Positions 23,166 through 31,766 are shown, counted from the stretch's first letter. The stretch is 32,636 bases of DNA from Terriglobia bacterium (GCA_020073105.1 JAIQFW010000024.1:1-32636), one strand, 5' to 3'. Notes: generated from the sequence alone by a model not told the origin. Made by a program: numbers and translations.

Positions 23166-24298
23166 CAGACGATCCAGCCCCCCCCGACCACTACATCGCC
23201 GTCGTAGAACACAGCGGCCTGACCGGGTGTAATGGCACGCTGCGGCTCATCAAAAGTCACCAGCATTTCATCGTCTCCGGTCCTTTCGATTATCGCCGGG
23301 GCAGCTTCATGGCGATGGCGGATCTTGACCGCAACACGCATCGCCTCACGCAGCTCGTCAACCGAGATGAGGTTGATACGGCGCGCCCGCAGCGTCCGTG
23401 AGTACAGCTGGTCCTGATCCCCTACTACGACCTGGCGGGCGTCGCCCTTGATCTGAATCACGTAGAGCGGCGAACCTGTAGCAACTCCCAGGCCCTTGCG
23501 CTGGCCTACGGTGAAGTTGTGAATGCCGTGGTGCTCGCCGACCACTTCCCCGTCCGTGGTTACCAGTTCGCCGGCAGTATCCGGCAAAGACTCGCCGCTT
23601 TCCGCCAGGTACGCGTCCAGGAAATTCTTGTAGTCGCCCCCGGGTACAAAGCAAATTTCTTGCGAGTCCGGCTTTTCGGCAAGGGCCAGCCCGTACCCAC
23701 GTGCCAATTCACGAACTTCGGGCTTGGTCATCTCTCCAAGCGGAAACAGGGTCCGGCTCAGTTGCTCCTGAGTCAGTCCGAACAAGAAGTAGGTCTGATC
23801 CTTGGACAGATCCGCCGCGCGCTTGAGCAGCCAGCGGCCCCGCGGTTCGTCAAACTCGACGCGGGCGTAGTGCCCGGTGGCCAGAGCGTCGGCGCCAATC
23901 TGCTTGGCGACAATCAGCAACTGGTCGAACTTCAAGTGGTTATTGCACAGGCTGCACGGGATGGGTGTTCGTCCCGAGAGATATTCCTCGACAAAGGGCC
24001 GCACCACGTCGCGCTCAAACCGCTCTTCATGATTGACGACGTAGTAGGGGACGCCCAGCGTCTCTGCGACGCGGCGCGCATCGTAAACGTCATCCAGAGA
24101 GCAGCAGCGCCCTTGCACGGCCTCCGGCATACCCGGATGTCCCGCCAGACGGCGCTGGTTCCAGAGCTGCATGGTCAAGCCGATGACTTGGTGCCCCTCG
24201 GCGCGCAGCATGGCCGCAACAGTAGAGGAATCCACCCCACCGGACATGGCGACGGCAATGGTTTGAAAATCCGGCATTTGGCACTTAGCACTTTGCAT
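23165..24298 (-). CDS. mnmA: tRNA-specific 2-thiouridylase MnmA
   Basis: This 377-aa enzyme installs sulfur on U34 of tRNA Lys, Glu and Gln. It has the PP-loop AMSGGVDSS (17-25), which activates the uridine with ATP. The presumed sulfur-carrying and attacking cysteines are C118 (PCSLCN) and C216 (QEICFVPGG). [18 protein letters not shown] and the C-terminal beta-barrel domain ([16 protein letters not shown]) are typical. Sulfur most likely comes from the adjacent cysteine desulfurase, directly or by relay proteins. The first seven residues (MQSAKCQ) are encoded by a heptanucleotide repeat array; ATG 24277 (MPDFQTI) is an equally likely start. Neither start has a clear ribosome-binding site. 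Confidence 0.95.
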   Translation of the reverse strand: MQSAKCQMPDFQTIAVAMSGGVDSSTVAAMLRAEGHQVIGLTMQLWNQRRLAGHPGMPEAVQGRCCSLDDVYDARRVAETLGVPYYVVNHEERFERDVVRPFVEEYLSGRTPIPCSLCNNHLKFDQLLIVAKQIGADALATGHYARVEFDEPRGRWLLKRAADLSKDQTYFLFGLTQEQLSRTLFPLGEMTKPEVRELARGYGLALAEKPDSQEICFVPGGDYKNFLDAYLAESGESLPDTAGELVTTDGEVVGEHHGIHNFTVGQRKGLGVATGSPLYVIQIKGDARQVVVGDQDQLYSRTLRARRINLISVDELREAMRVAVKIRHRHEAAPAIIERTGDDEMLVTFDEPQRAITPGQAAVFYDGDVVVGGGWIV

Positions 24299-24300
24299 TT
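24273..24300. repeat. Heptanucleotide repeat array A (in mnmA 5' end)
   Basis: On the plus strand four 7-bp units follow each other: GGCATTT, GGCACTT, AGCACTT, TGCATTT. Read on the minus strand these are AAGTGCT-type units. The array encodes the start region of mnmA and is the inverted counterpart of array B at 24374-24401. Confidence 0.7.
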
Positions 24301-24373
24301 AGTAATGAGATTTGGCTGCCACCTTAGTGAGAAACCTCGAATCCCACGATTTCACAACAAACGCGGAGGGTCC

Positions 24374-24401
24374 AAGTGCCAAGTGCTAACTGCTAAGTGC
24401 T
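24374..24401. repeat. Heptanucleotide repeat array B (in desulfurase 3' end)
   Basis: Four 7-bp units read AAGTGCC, AAGTGCT, AACTGCT, AAGTGCT on the plus strand. The stop codon of the cysteine desulfurase (24386-24388) and its last residues lie inside the array. It is in opposite orientation to array A, with 73 bp between them. Confidence 0.75.
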
Positions 24402-25552
24402 GCCTTATTGTAAACCGGCGAGAGCTCCCGCAGGTGGGCCACGGTCGAGGGGATGAGGCCGAGGGCGAACTCGACCTCGTCAGGGGTGTTCTCTTTGCCG
24501 AGGCTGAAGCGCAGGCTGGCGCGGGCGCGGTCGGGCCGCAATCCCATGGCGGTGAGCACATGGGAAGGCTCAATTGCTCCCGACGAACAAGCCGCCCCGG
24601 TGGAAACGGCCAGTCCCTTCAGATCCAGCGCGATCACCAGCGCTTCGCCCTCAATGTAGTCGAAATAAATGTTGGTGGTGTTGGGCACTCGCGGAGCCCC
24701 TGCACCGTTCACTCCGGTTGCTTCCACGGTGCTGAGAATTTGCTTTTCAATGCGGTCGCGCATCTCCGACATACGGGCCAAATCACCCCGTTCGAGGGCT
24801 CCTCTGGCGACCTCCGCAGCTTTGCCCAAACCGATAATTCCGGGGACATTCTCAGTGCCGGCGCGTCGTGAACGCTCGTGGCTGCCGCCGTAGAAGAGAG
24901 GCTGCAACAGCGTTCCCTTCCGCGCATACAGGGCACCGACTCCTTGCGGCGCATGCATCTTGTGCCCTGAGATTGCCAGCAGGTCACAAGCGATGCGCTT
25001 TACGTCGATCGGCACCTTCCCTGCTGCTTGCACGCCGTCCGTGTGGAAATAAACATCACCTTCCGCCGCGATCTTTCCAATCTCTTCGACCGGTTGCAGA
25101 ACACCGGTTTCGTTGTTGGCCATCATGACGGTGATGAGCTTGGTGTTCGGGCGCAAAGCGCGCCGGACGTCATCCGGGTCAACCAAACCGCGCCCGTCCA
25201 CAGGGAGACGAGTGACTTCACATCCTAACGACTCCAAGTGCTTGCAGGAATTCAGAACTGCGTGGTGCTCAATGGTGGAAGTGATGACGTGGTCGCCGGG
25301 CCGCACCAAACCGAAGATCGCGAGGTTGTCGCTCTCTGTGCCGCCACTGGTGAACACCACTTCTGAGGCCCGGCATCCCAACAGAGCCGCCACCGATTCT
25401 CTTGCCCGTTCGACCGCCGCCCGCGTTTCCTGCCCATGGTGATGGATAGAGGAGGCATTGCCAAAACGCTCCGCGAAGTAAGGCTGCATGGCCTCGAGCA
25501 CTTCGGGCAACAGTGGGGTGGTAGCGTTGTTATCGAAGTAAACACGCCGCAT
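24386..25552 (-). CDS. Cysteine desulfurase (NifS/IscS family)
   Basis: This 388-aa PLP-dependent enzyme removes sulfur from cysteine as an enzyme persulfide for tRNA thiolation and Fe-S assembly. It has FDNNATTP (6-13), H96 (IEHHAV) that stacks on PLP, D172 (HTDGVQ), the PLP lysine K198 (SGHKMH) and the catalytic C322 in TGAACSSG. Its loop (SSGAIEPSHVL) fits the group I NifS/IscS class. The final residues AALSS come from heptanucleotide array B, so the native C-terminus was altered. mnmA follows on the same strand. TAAAAT (25560-25565, minus strand) lies 7 bp before the ATG, so the transcript may be almost leaderless. IscU and other Fe-S genes are absent here, which favours a tRNA-thiolation role. 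Confidence 0.95.
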   Translation of the reverse strand: MRRVYFDNNATTPLLPEVLEAMQPYFAERFGNASSIHHHGQETRAAVERARESVAALLGCRASEVVFTSGGTESDNLAIFGLVRPGDHVITSTIEHHAVLNSCKHLESLGCEVTRLPVDGRGLVDPDDVRRALRPNTKLITVMMANNETGVLQPVEEIGKIAAEGDVYFHTDGVQAAGKVPIDVKRIACDLLAISGHKMHAPQGVGALYARKGTLLQPLFYGGSHERSRRAGTENVPGIIGLGKAAEVARGALERGDLARMSEMRDRIEKQILSTVEATGVNGAGAPRVPNTTNIYFDYIEGEALVIALDLKGLAVSTGAACSSGAIEPSHVLTAMGLRPDRARASLRFSLGKENTPDEVEFALGLIPSTVAHLRELSPVYNKAALSS

Positions 25553-25559
25553 TGAGTTT

Positions 25560-25565
25560 ATTTTA
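25560..25565 (-). promoter_or_regulatory. -10-like TAAAAT abutting the desulfurase start
   Basis: TAAAAT on the minus strand ends 7 bp before ATG 25552, which would place the start point at or within a few bases of the start codon. No good -35 is seen at 16-18 bp. A leaderless transcript is possible. Confidence 0.3.
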
Positions 25566-25636
25566 CGCTTTGTGCGGACAGAAGGATGGAAAACTGGCGG
25601 AGGGTCTAAGTCCGCTCTCTGACGGGCTTACCGCGC

Positions 25637-25729
25637 ACTCTGCGGGTGTTCTCCGCGTACTCCGCGATTCAGGGCTTTGGGTTCGCCGGCCTTGTCAAAC
25701 TTCTGAAACGCCGAGAACAGCCGCAGAGT
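25637..25729. repeat. Imperfect inverted repeat, arms of 20 bp
   Basis: ACTCTGCGGGTGTTCTCCGC (25637-25656) and the arm at 25710-25729 are complementary at 18 of 20 positions and enclose 53 bp. It resembles the CGCAGAG-type dispersed repeats. The whole 250-bp gap 25553-25802 between desulfurase and citrate synthase holds no supported gene. Confidence 0.55.
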
Positions 25730-25802
25730 CCGCTGAGGAACCCCTAGTTTGCTGGCATTGAGACACTACCGGAAAGCCACGTCACAGGCGCCTGCCGACT
25801 GC

Positions 25803-26945
25803 CTACCTTTGTTCCAGGGGAACCCAGTGCTGCGGATAGGTCGGGCCGATGTAGTCGGCCCGCGGGCGAATCAGGCGGTTGTCATCCAGTTGCTCGATCA
25901 CGTGCGCCGTCCACCCGCTGATTCGCGACACCGCAAACACCGGCGTGAACAGGTCTACATCGATTCCCAGTGTGTGATACGTCGAGGCCGAATAGAAATC
26001 GACGTTAGCGTTGAGTTTCTTCTCGGCCTTCACGAATTCCTCAATGGCACGGGAGAATTCAAACCACTTGGGTTCGCCATTGGATTTGCCCAAGTCCCGG
26101 GACATCTGTCGCAGGTGGGTGGCGCGCGGATCTTCGGTGTGATAGACGCGGTGCCCAAAACCGGGAATTTTCTTCTTCTGCGCCAGCATGCCCTTGACGT
26201 GCTCCACGGGATCGGCCCCCGAGCGGTCAATCGCCTCCAGGATGTGGAAGACGGCCTCATTGGCGCCGCCATGCAGCGGACCCTTCAGGCAACCGATGGC
26301 CGAGGTAATCGCAGAGTGCATGTCGGAGAGGGTTGCCGCGGTCACTCGCGCAGCGAACGTCGAGGCGTTGAGCTCGTGGTCGGCATGCAGGATGAGCGCC
26401 GTATCCAAGGCCCGCTCCGCCGTCTTCGAGGGGTATTCCCCGTTCAACATGAGGAGAAAATTGGCGGCATGCGAGAGCGAACGATCGGGTTGTACGACCG
26501 GCTTACCCTTGCGAATACGGTCGTGGGCCGCCACGATCATGGCGATCTGGGAGGTAAGGCGGATGGCCTTATGGATGTTGGCTTCGTGCTCGTTGCTCCT
26601 TTCCTCGGGATCTGAAAAAGAGAGCATCGAAACCATGGTGCGCAACACATCCATCGGCGACACATGTCTGGGCACGGTTTCCAGATGACGGTAGATGGAA
26701 GCGTCCAATTGGCGCGCTTCCGCGAGGCGGGCGCCCATTTCCTTCAACTCATTGCGCGAGGGTAGCTGGCCAAACCAGAGCAGATAACAGGTTTCTTCAA
26801 AGCTCGAGTTGTCGGCCAATTCGTGAATGTCAATGCCGCGATAGGCCAGCACTCCCCGCTCACCGTCGATGTAGCAGATGCCGGAGGTGGTGGCCACCAC
26901 TCCCTCAAGGCCTTTGGGAGCGTGCGCTGTGGTTAGGGTGGACAT
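25803..26945 (-). CDS. gltA: Citrate synthase
   Basis: This 380-aa enzyme condenses oxaloacetate and acetyl-CoA to start the TCA cycle. Catalytic and substrate-binding segments are HADHELNASTFAARV, GPLHGGANEAVF, KIPGFGHRVYHTEDPRA, ANVDFYSASTYHTLGI and a C-terminal FAVSRISGWTAHVIEQ. The compact length and the N-terminal GICYIDGERGVLAYRGIDIH match the short, type I (Gram-positive/archaeal-like) citrate synthases rather than the longer NADH-inhibited E. coli type. ATG 26945 has GAGG just upstream; the frame extends to 27026 but codes nothing family-like there. A 2-methylcitrate synthase is the alternative, but no prp genes are nearby. It is divergent from the secretin gene. Confidence 0.95.
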   Translation of the reverse strand: MSTLTTAHAPKGLEGVVATTSGICYIDGERGVLAYRGIDIHELADNSSFEETCYLLWFGQLPSRNELKEMGARLAEARQLDASIYRHLETVPRHVSPMDVLRTMVSMLSFSDPEERSNEHEANIHKAIRLTSQIAMIVAAHDRIRKGKPVVQPDRSLSHAANFLLMLNGEYPSKTAERALDTALILHADHELNASTFAARVTAATLSDMHSAITSAIGCLKGPLHGGANEAVFHILEAIDRSGADPVEHVKGMLAQKKKIPGFGHRVYHTEDPRATHLRQMSRDLGKSNGEPKWFEFSRAIEEFVKAEKKLNANVDFYSASTYHTLGIDVDLFTPVFAVSRISGWTAHVIEQLDDNRLIRPRADYIGPTYPQHWVPLEQR

Positions 26946-27014
26946 GTTGCCTCGCTCAAACCTTTCGATTTCCCCGTGGCCGCACGGCGGAAACCGCGCA
27001 CGGCGCAACCCACT

Positions 27015-27044
27015 TTTATACGCCAAAATCAGTTAACTTTCCAA
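27015..27044 (-). promoter_or_regulatory. Promoter-like pair for citrate synthase
   Basis: On the minus strand TTGGAA (27044-27039) and TATAAA (27020-27015) have an 18-bp spacer. A start near 27008 gives a ~63-nt leader to ATG 26945. Confidence 0.5.
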
Positions 27045-27213
27045 CCGGCCCGGACGTAGGGTAGTGCGCCAGTTGGCCACTGTTGGCAGTCCGCTAAAGC
27101 CAGATTTTGCGAGGCCGCGTTTGTCCGCAAGGACTGCCCCCCCGAGCGTTCCAAAGGGTGAACCCCGAGGTACACGACACGGCCGGAATGGCCGCGCGCG
27201 CAGCGTTCCCGGG

Positions 27214-27219
27214 TACAAT
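27214..27219 (+). promoter_or_regulatory. -10-like TACAAT just before the secretin start
   Basis: TACAAT ends 7 bp before ATG 27227. If it is a -10, transcription begins at or near the start codon. No -35 match is evident upstream. Confidence 0.3.
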
Positions 27220-27226
27220 CGGAAAG

Positions 27227-29065
27227 ATGCGCATGCACTGGGGATCGTGGTTCTTGATGATGACGCTGATGCCGGCGGCAGCCATGTCCGCCGACAGGTC
27301 CCAGAACCTCGCAGTGCTCCCGTGCGCGAGGGCCGCACCGGCGTGCCAGCCTTCCAAAGGGGACCTGAAGAAAGCAAAGAGCGCGTTTTCCAGGGCGTTG
27401 AAGCTGGAAAAGCAGAAGCACATTGACGAAGCCTATGCGGAATTTGACACGGCGGCCCGCCTGGTTCCAGCCAATGTGGACTACGTGACCGCGGTTGCCC
27501 TTACGCGCCAGCAACTGGTCTCCGAGCATGTGCGGCGAGGGAATGAGGACTTGGACAAAGGTCGGCAAATCGAAGCGCAAGCGGAGTTTCGCGGCGCGTT
27601 GACTCTTGACCCCAGCAACCAGTTCGCCCAGCAGCGTCTGCGGGATGCTCTCGGCGAATGGTTGCCGAGAAGCGAGACCGCTCTCCAGGCCGTAGATGAC
27701 GCAGGTGAGCTGCAGGTTTTTCCCAGCGAAACCCGCCACACGTTCCATTTTCGCGGGGACTCGCATGCCCTGCTGACCCAGGTGGCGGGAGCATTTGGGG
27801 TGACGGTTGAGCTTGACGATTCCGTGGTTTCCCGCCGGGTACATTTCGATATCGAAGATGTCGACTTCTATACCGCGATGCGAACGGTCGGGGATGTAAC
27901 CGGGACTTTCTGGGCGCCGCTCGCGGAGAAACAAGTCATCGTGGCCCGGGACACGATTGAAAACCACCGCCGCCTCGACCACATGGCGATGCGCACCTTC
28001 CGTATGTCGGGGATCAGCACGCCCCAGGAGATGACGCAGATCCTCGGCCTGCTGCGCGTCGTCTTTGAGATACGTTTTCTACAACAGCGACAGGCGGGCG
28101 GTCTATTCATAGTGCGTGCCCCGGTGCCGGTGCTGGATGCGGTGACCCGGTGTCTGGAAGGTCTCAATAAATCCCGTCCGCAGGTGATGCTGGACATCGA
28201 CGTCTACCAGGTCAATCACCAGCTGACCCGGAACATCGGAGTGCATATTCCCGACACCTTCAACCTCTTCAACATTCCGGCGGCGGCGTTGTTGGCAGCA
28301 GGCGGGCAGAACATCCAGGACCTGATCAACCAGCTCATCTCCGGCGGCGGCATTAACCAGGCGGACTCGCAGGCCATCTCGGCCCTGATTACGCAGCTCC
28401 AGGGCCAGCAAGGCGGGATTTTCAGCCAGCCTCTGGCGACATTCGGGGGAGGCCTCACCCTGATGGGACTCAGCCTGGATACGCTGGCGGCGCAGCTGTC
28501 CCTTAACGAGAGCTGGGTAAGAGCGCTGGACCATGCGACCCTGCGCGCCGGGGAGGGCAGCGACGCGACCTTTCGCATGGGCTCACGATATCCCATCGTC
28601 AACGCCAGCTTCGCACCTGTTTTCAACTCCTCCGCAATCAGCCAGGTGTTGCAGAACGGCAGCTTCCAGGCCCCGATCCCGTCCTTCAGCTACGAGGACC
28701 TGGGGCTTGACGTGAAAGCGAAACCCGTAGTCTCTTCGGACTCCAGCGTGGGCCTTGAGTTGGAATTACGGTTACGTACCTTGGCGGGGCAAAGTCTGAA
28801 TGGCGTACCCGTGATCGCGAACCGCGAATACAAGGGCAGCATCAACTTGGACGATGGAGAGCCGGCGGTTGTGGCCTCGTCGATAAGCCGCAGCGAATTG
28901 CTGAGTCTGGGCGGGGTCCCGGGATTGGGAGCGATCCCGGGCTTGAACCGAATCGCTACCACCAGGAACAAAACGGAGGAAGACGACGAATTGCTGGTGA
29001 TTATTACTCCGCATGTAGCCAACCTCGAGCCGAACCAGAACACGGAAGTGTGGCTACCGAACTAG
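27227..29065 (+). CDS. TPR-secretin outer-membrane protein (GspD/PilQ-like)
   Basis: This ~612-aa exported protein has a signal-type hydrophobic segment (WGSWFLMMTLMPAAAMSA) and two TPR-like units at about 46-143. An STN/N0-like domain (HTFHFRGDSHALLTQVAGAF, about 170-245) and an N1-like domain (to about 320) follow. The C-terminal secretin domain (about 320-605) has VEL-type strands, a VPGLGAIPGLN lip motif and the terminal ELLVIITPHV. Secretins form the outer-membrane gate of type II/III secretion and type IV pili. No assembly ATPase, pseudopilin or pilot gene is in the window, so the partner machinery lies elsewhere or the protein is an orphan. ATG 27233, with GGAAAG 6 bp upstream, is an alternative start. 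The stop overlaps the stop of the DsbA-like gene. Confidence 0.87.
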   Translation: MRMHWGSWFLMMTLMPAAAMSADRSQNLAVLPCARAAPACQPSKGDLKKAKSAFSRALKLEKQKHIDEAYAEFDTAARLVPANVDYVTAVALTRQQLVSEHVRRGNEDLDKGRQIEAQAEFRGALTLDPSNQFAQQRLRDALGEWLPRSETALQAVDDAGELQVFPSETRHTFHFRGDSHALLTQVAGAFGVTVELDDSVVSRRVHFDIEDVDFYTAMRTVGDVTGTFWAPLAEKQVIVARDTIENHRRLDHMAMRTFRMSGISTPQEMTQILGLLRVVFEIRFLQQRQAGGLFIVRAPVPVLDAVTRCLEGLNKSRPQVMLDIDVYQVNHQLTRNIGVHIPDTFNLFNIPAAALLAAGGQNIQDLINQLISGGGINQADSQAISALITQLQGQQGGIFSQPLATFGGGLTLMGLSLDTLAAQLSLNESWVRALDHATLRAGEGSDATFRMGSRYPIVNASFAPVFNSSAISQVLQNGSFQAPIPSFSYEDLGLDVKAKPVVSSDSSVGLELELRLRTLAGQSLNGVPVIANREYKGSINLDDGEPAVVASSISRSELLSLGGVPGLGAIPGLNRIATTRNKTEEDDELLVIITPHVANLEPNQNTEVWLPN

Positions 29066-29982
29066 GGAGCTGCGGTTCTCGGTTCCTTGGCAGCAAAATC
29101 AACCAGTTTCTGCAAGACCTCATAGGGGAGTCCCCCCGAGCTTAGCTTTCTTCCGTTGATGAAAATGGTCGGAGTGCTGTTGACCTCCAGTGATCGGCCC
29201 AAATCCACCGACCGCTCGATCCGAGACGTGGTTTCTGGGTTGGCCGCGCAGGCGGCGACATCCGTACCTTTCACACCGGCGTTGTCGGCCAAAGCAGTCA
29301 GCTTCTCGTCCACATTGGCGGCTGTGATATCGGATTGTGCACCGTAAACATTGGAGATGAACTTCCAAAACGCTTCATGGGACGAGCGCCCCACGCAGTC
29401 AGCAAAGGCTGCCCCCTTCATGGCCCAATCGTGCATCGGCAGGGGGAAATTCTGGAAAACCACGCGGACGTCCTTGTCCTCCGCCATCAGCCGTTCCAGA
29501 GTGGGTTGCGCCTCCTTGCAGTGAGGGCATTGCAAGTCGCTGAATTCGACTACTGTAACCGCGGCATCCGCCGGGCCGTGCGTAGGCCCGGTCACGCCTT
29601 TCTCCAGTTGCTTGCGGGCGGAATCGTAGGGATGAGCACCAAACGGAAGAATCTCTCCAATCACCGCGTGGTGCCCGTCTGGAGTGACATAAAACTTCTG
29701 GGACTGTGCGCCTTGGGGCCCGCTGATGGTGACATCGACTTCGGCGAGACCTTCCGCCTCCGACGGTCGGATGTCCGCAATCTTCCAGCTCAGCGACGCA
29801 TCGTAGCCAAAGGTCTGCCGCAGGAATGCATTCACCGTTTCCTCAGAAGGAAGGTGGTTGGGGTCCACAGCCTTCGGGTGGTGTGGATTGGGAGAATGGG
29901 CCTGCACAGGAGCTTGTTGGCCTCCTGCGAGCACCGTGAACAGCAAAACCAGAAACAGATAGTTCAGATAACGATGTTGCAT
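29062..29982 (-). CDS. DsbA-like thioredoxin-fold protein (disulfide oxidoreductase)
   Basis: This 306-aa exported protein has a signal peptide (YLNYLFLVLLFTVLAGG, cleavage near residue 21-28) and an N-terminal alpha/beta domain of about 100 residues like those preceding Thioredoxin_4-type domains. The catalytic domain has CPHC at 152-155, helical insertion, and the cis-proline in STPTIFING. It would introduce or exchange disulfides in envelope proteins. A true start at 29982 is chosen because AAAGGA lies 5 bp upstream and the signal peptide begins there; the frame reaches 30066. Its stop overlaps that of the convergent secretin. It follows nadE by 80 bp on the same strand. The redox partner (DsbB/VKOR) is not here. 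Confidence 0.9.
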   Translation of the reverse strand: MQHRYLNYLFLVLLFTVLAGGQQAPVQAHSPNPHHPKAVDPNHLPSEETVNAFLRQTFGYDASLSWKIADIRPSEAEGLAEVDVTISGPQGAQSQKFYVTPDGHHAVIGEILPFGAHPYDSARKQLEKGVTGPTHGPADAAVTVVEFSDLQCPHCKEAQPTLERLMAEDKDVRVVFQNFPLPMHDWAMKGAAFADCVGRSSHEAFWKFISNVYGAQSDITAANVDEKLTALADNAGVKGTDVAACAANPETTSRIERSVDLGRSLEVNSTPTIFINGRKLSSGGLPYEVLQKLVDFAAKEPRTAAP

Positions 29983-30062
29983 GCATTCCTTTCTACGATT
30001 GGTCCCGTGCACTTGTTTCGCACGATTGACACAGACGGAAGCCACAGCATCTTGGGTCCTTT

Positions 30063-31703
30063 TCACACACCCGGTTTTGCCGCGATCGGGAATCGACGCC
30101 CGTAACCGAATGCTTTGGCAGAGATTTTGAGTCCGGGCGCCGCTTGCTGCCGCTTGTACTCGGCGCGCTCCACCATACGGATGACGCGCTCGACTAGACT
30201 AACATCGAAGCCCCGCCTGGCTGCAATTTGCGCTGCCGTCTGGGATTCTTCCACGTAGTCTTCCAAGATTGCGTCCAGCACTTCATAAGGAGGCAAAGTG
30301 TCGCTGTCTTTCTGGTCAGGCCGGAGTTCTGCAGAGGGCGGTTTTTCCAAACTCGCTTGCGGAATGACGGGCCGCTGTGAGTTCACATAATGGCTGAGGC
30401 GATAGACGAGGGTCTTGGGCACGTCCGAGATCACCGCCAGCCCGCCCACCATATCTCCGTAGAGCGTGCAATAGCCCACTCCCAATTCGCTCTTGTTACC
30501 GGTGCTCAGTACGATGGCCCCGAACTTGTTGGATAGTGCCATCAATAGCGTGCCGCGTGCTCGCGACTGAATGTTTTCTTCCGTCTCATCCTCCTGGCAT
30601 CCGCGGAAGATGTCCTTCAGAGTTTTCTGGTAACTTTCGAAAACACCCTTGATGGGAAGCAATTCGAAGCGGATGCCGAGGTTCTGTGCGAGAGCGCGGG
30701 CGTCCTCGATCGATCCCCGCGAGGAATAGGGCCCGGGCATGCCAACGGCGATGACGTTTGCAGGGCCCAGGGCATCAGCTGCAATCACCGCCGTAAGGGC
30801 GGAATCGATGCCCCCGCTCAGGCCGACAATGACCTTGTGGAACCCGCACTTGCCCACGTAATCCCGCGTGCCCAGAACCAGGGCGGCATAAGCGCTAGCT
30901 TCCTCTCCTTGAATCTGCTCGTGAATCTCGCCCGTGAGCTGCTCCGAATCGAAGCAAACCAGGTCTTCTTCGAAGGACTTCCCTTGCGCGATCACTTCTC
31001 CTTTCGGGTTCAACACCAGGCTCGAGCCGTCAAACACCAGGCTGTCATTGCCTCCCACCTGGTTCACCATCGCCACGGGAACCCTCTGGGTGCGTGCAAT
31101 CGAGGACAGCATCTCGCGGCGGAATTCCCTCTTGCCTAGCCAAAACGGCGAAGCGGAGATGTTCAGCAGCACATTTCCCCCGGCGTGGATCAGCGCTTCC
31201 ACGGGATCGAAGGTGTACAGGCGTCTGTTCCAGAAATGCTTATCGTTCCAGGCATCTTCGCAGATAGTCAGCGCAATCTGCTGCCCGCACAGGGGAAACA
31301 ATTGTTGGCTGGTGGCGGGAGCGAAGTTGCGTATCTCATCGAACACATCGTAGGTAGGCAAGAGCATCTTGGACTGCAGAAAGGCCACCTTGCCATCCCG
31401 GAGCAGCGCCGCCGAGTTCATCACTGACTTGCCGGTATCCGCTTGGGCGGGCGTCACCAGCCCACAAATAACGGCAATGCCACGCGTCTCAGCTGCAATC
31501 TGCTCCACCGTCTCGCGGTTGCGGACCACGAAGGAGGCTCGCTCGACTAGATCACGAGGCGGGTAGCCACACACGGAGAGCTCTGGAAAAAGAACCAGCC
31601 CGGCGCCGGCTTGCTGGGCTTGGCGAGCAAAATTCACGATCTTGGCGCCATTGCCTCTGAAATCCCCAACCGTGGGATTGATCTGCCCTAGCGCGATCTT
31701 CAC
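30063..31703 (-). CDS. nadE: Glutamine-dependent NAD+ synthetase
   Basis: This 546-aa two-domain enzyme makes NAD+ from deamido-NAD+, ATP and glutamine. The N-terminal nitrilase-type glutaminase domain has its triad visible as E41 (LFPELSVCGYP), K112 (QSKMLLP) and C148 (TICEDAW). The C-terminal synthetase domain has the PP-loop VGLSGGIDSALTA and STGNKSELGVGYCTLYGDM, typical of NadE. The length and architecture match the glutamine-using class with a short interdomain linker. ATG 31703 begins MKIALGQINPTVGD as the family does. It lies 63 bp after the edge-truncated gene on the same strand, so co-transcription is possible. Confidence 0.97.
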   Translation of the reverse strand: MKIALGQINPTVGDFRGNGAKIVNFARQAQQAGAGLVLFPELSVCGYPPRDLVERASFVVRNRETVEQIAAETRGIAVICGLVTPAQADTGKSVMNSAALLRDGKVAFLQSKMLLPTYDVFDEIRNFAPATSQQLFPLCGQQIALTICEDAWNDKHFWNRRLYTFDPVEALIHAGGNVLLNISASPFWLGKREFRREMLSSIARTQRVPVAMVNQVGGNDSLVFDGSSLVLNPKGEVIAQGKSFEEDLVCFDSEQLTGEIHEQIQGEEASAYAALVLGTRDYVGKCGFHKVIVGLSGGIDSALTAVIAADALGPANVIAVGMPGPYSSRGSIEDARALAQNLGIRFELLPIKGVFESYQKTLKDIFRGCQEDETEENIQSRARGTLLMALSNKFGAIVLSTGNKSELGVGYCTLYGDMVGGLAVISDVPKTLVYRLSHYVNSQRPVIPQASLEKPPSAELRPDQKDSDTLPPYEVLDAILEDYVEESQTAAQIAARRGFDVSLVERVIRMVERAEYKRQQAAPGLKISAKAFGYGRRFPIAAKPGV

Positions 31704-31766
31704 AGTTCCAGTGTAAAGGCGGGAGGCGAGCTAGCCAAGCCAGGGGATCGCAGGAGGCACAAGGTG

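Noticed and set aside
24273-24401. CRISPR-like repeats
   Set aside because: The units are 7 bp, have no spacers and are tandem; there are no cas genes.
23519-24871. Plus-strand open frame of 450 codons over mnmA and the desulfurase
   Set aside because: It spans two well-supported genes and their gap; the translated product has no recognisable domain.
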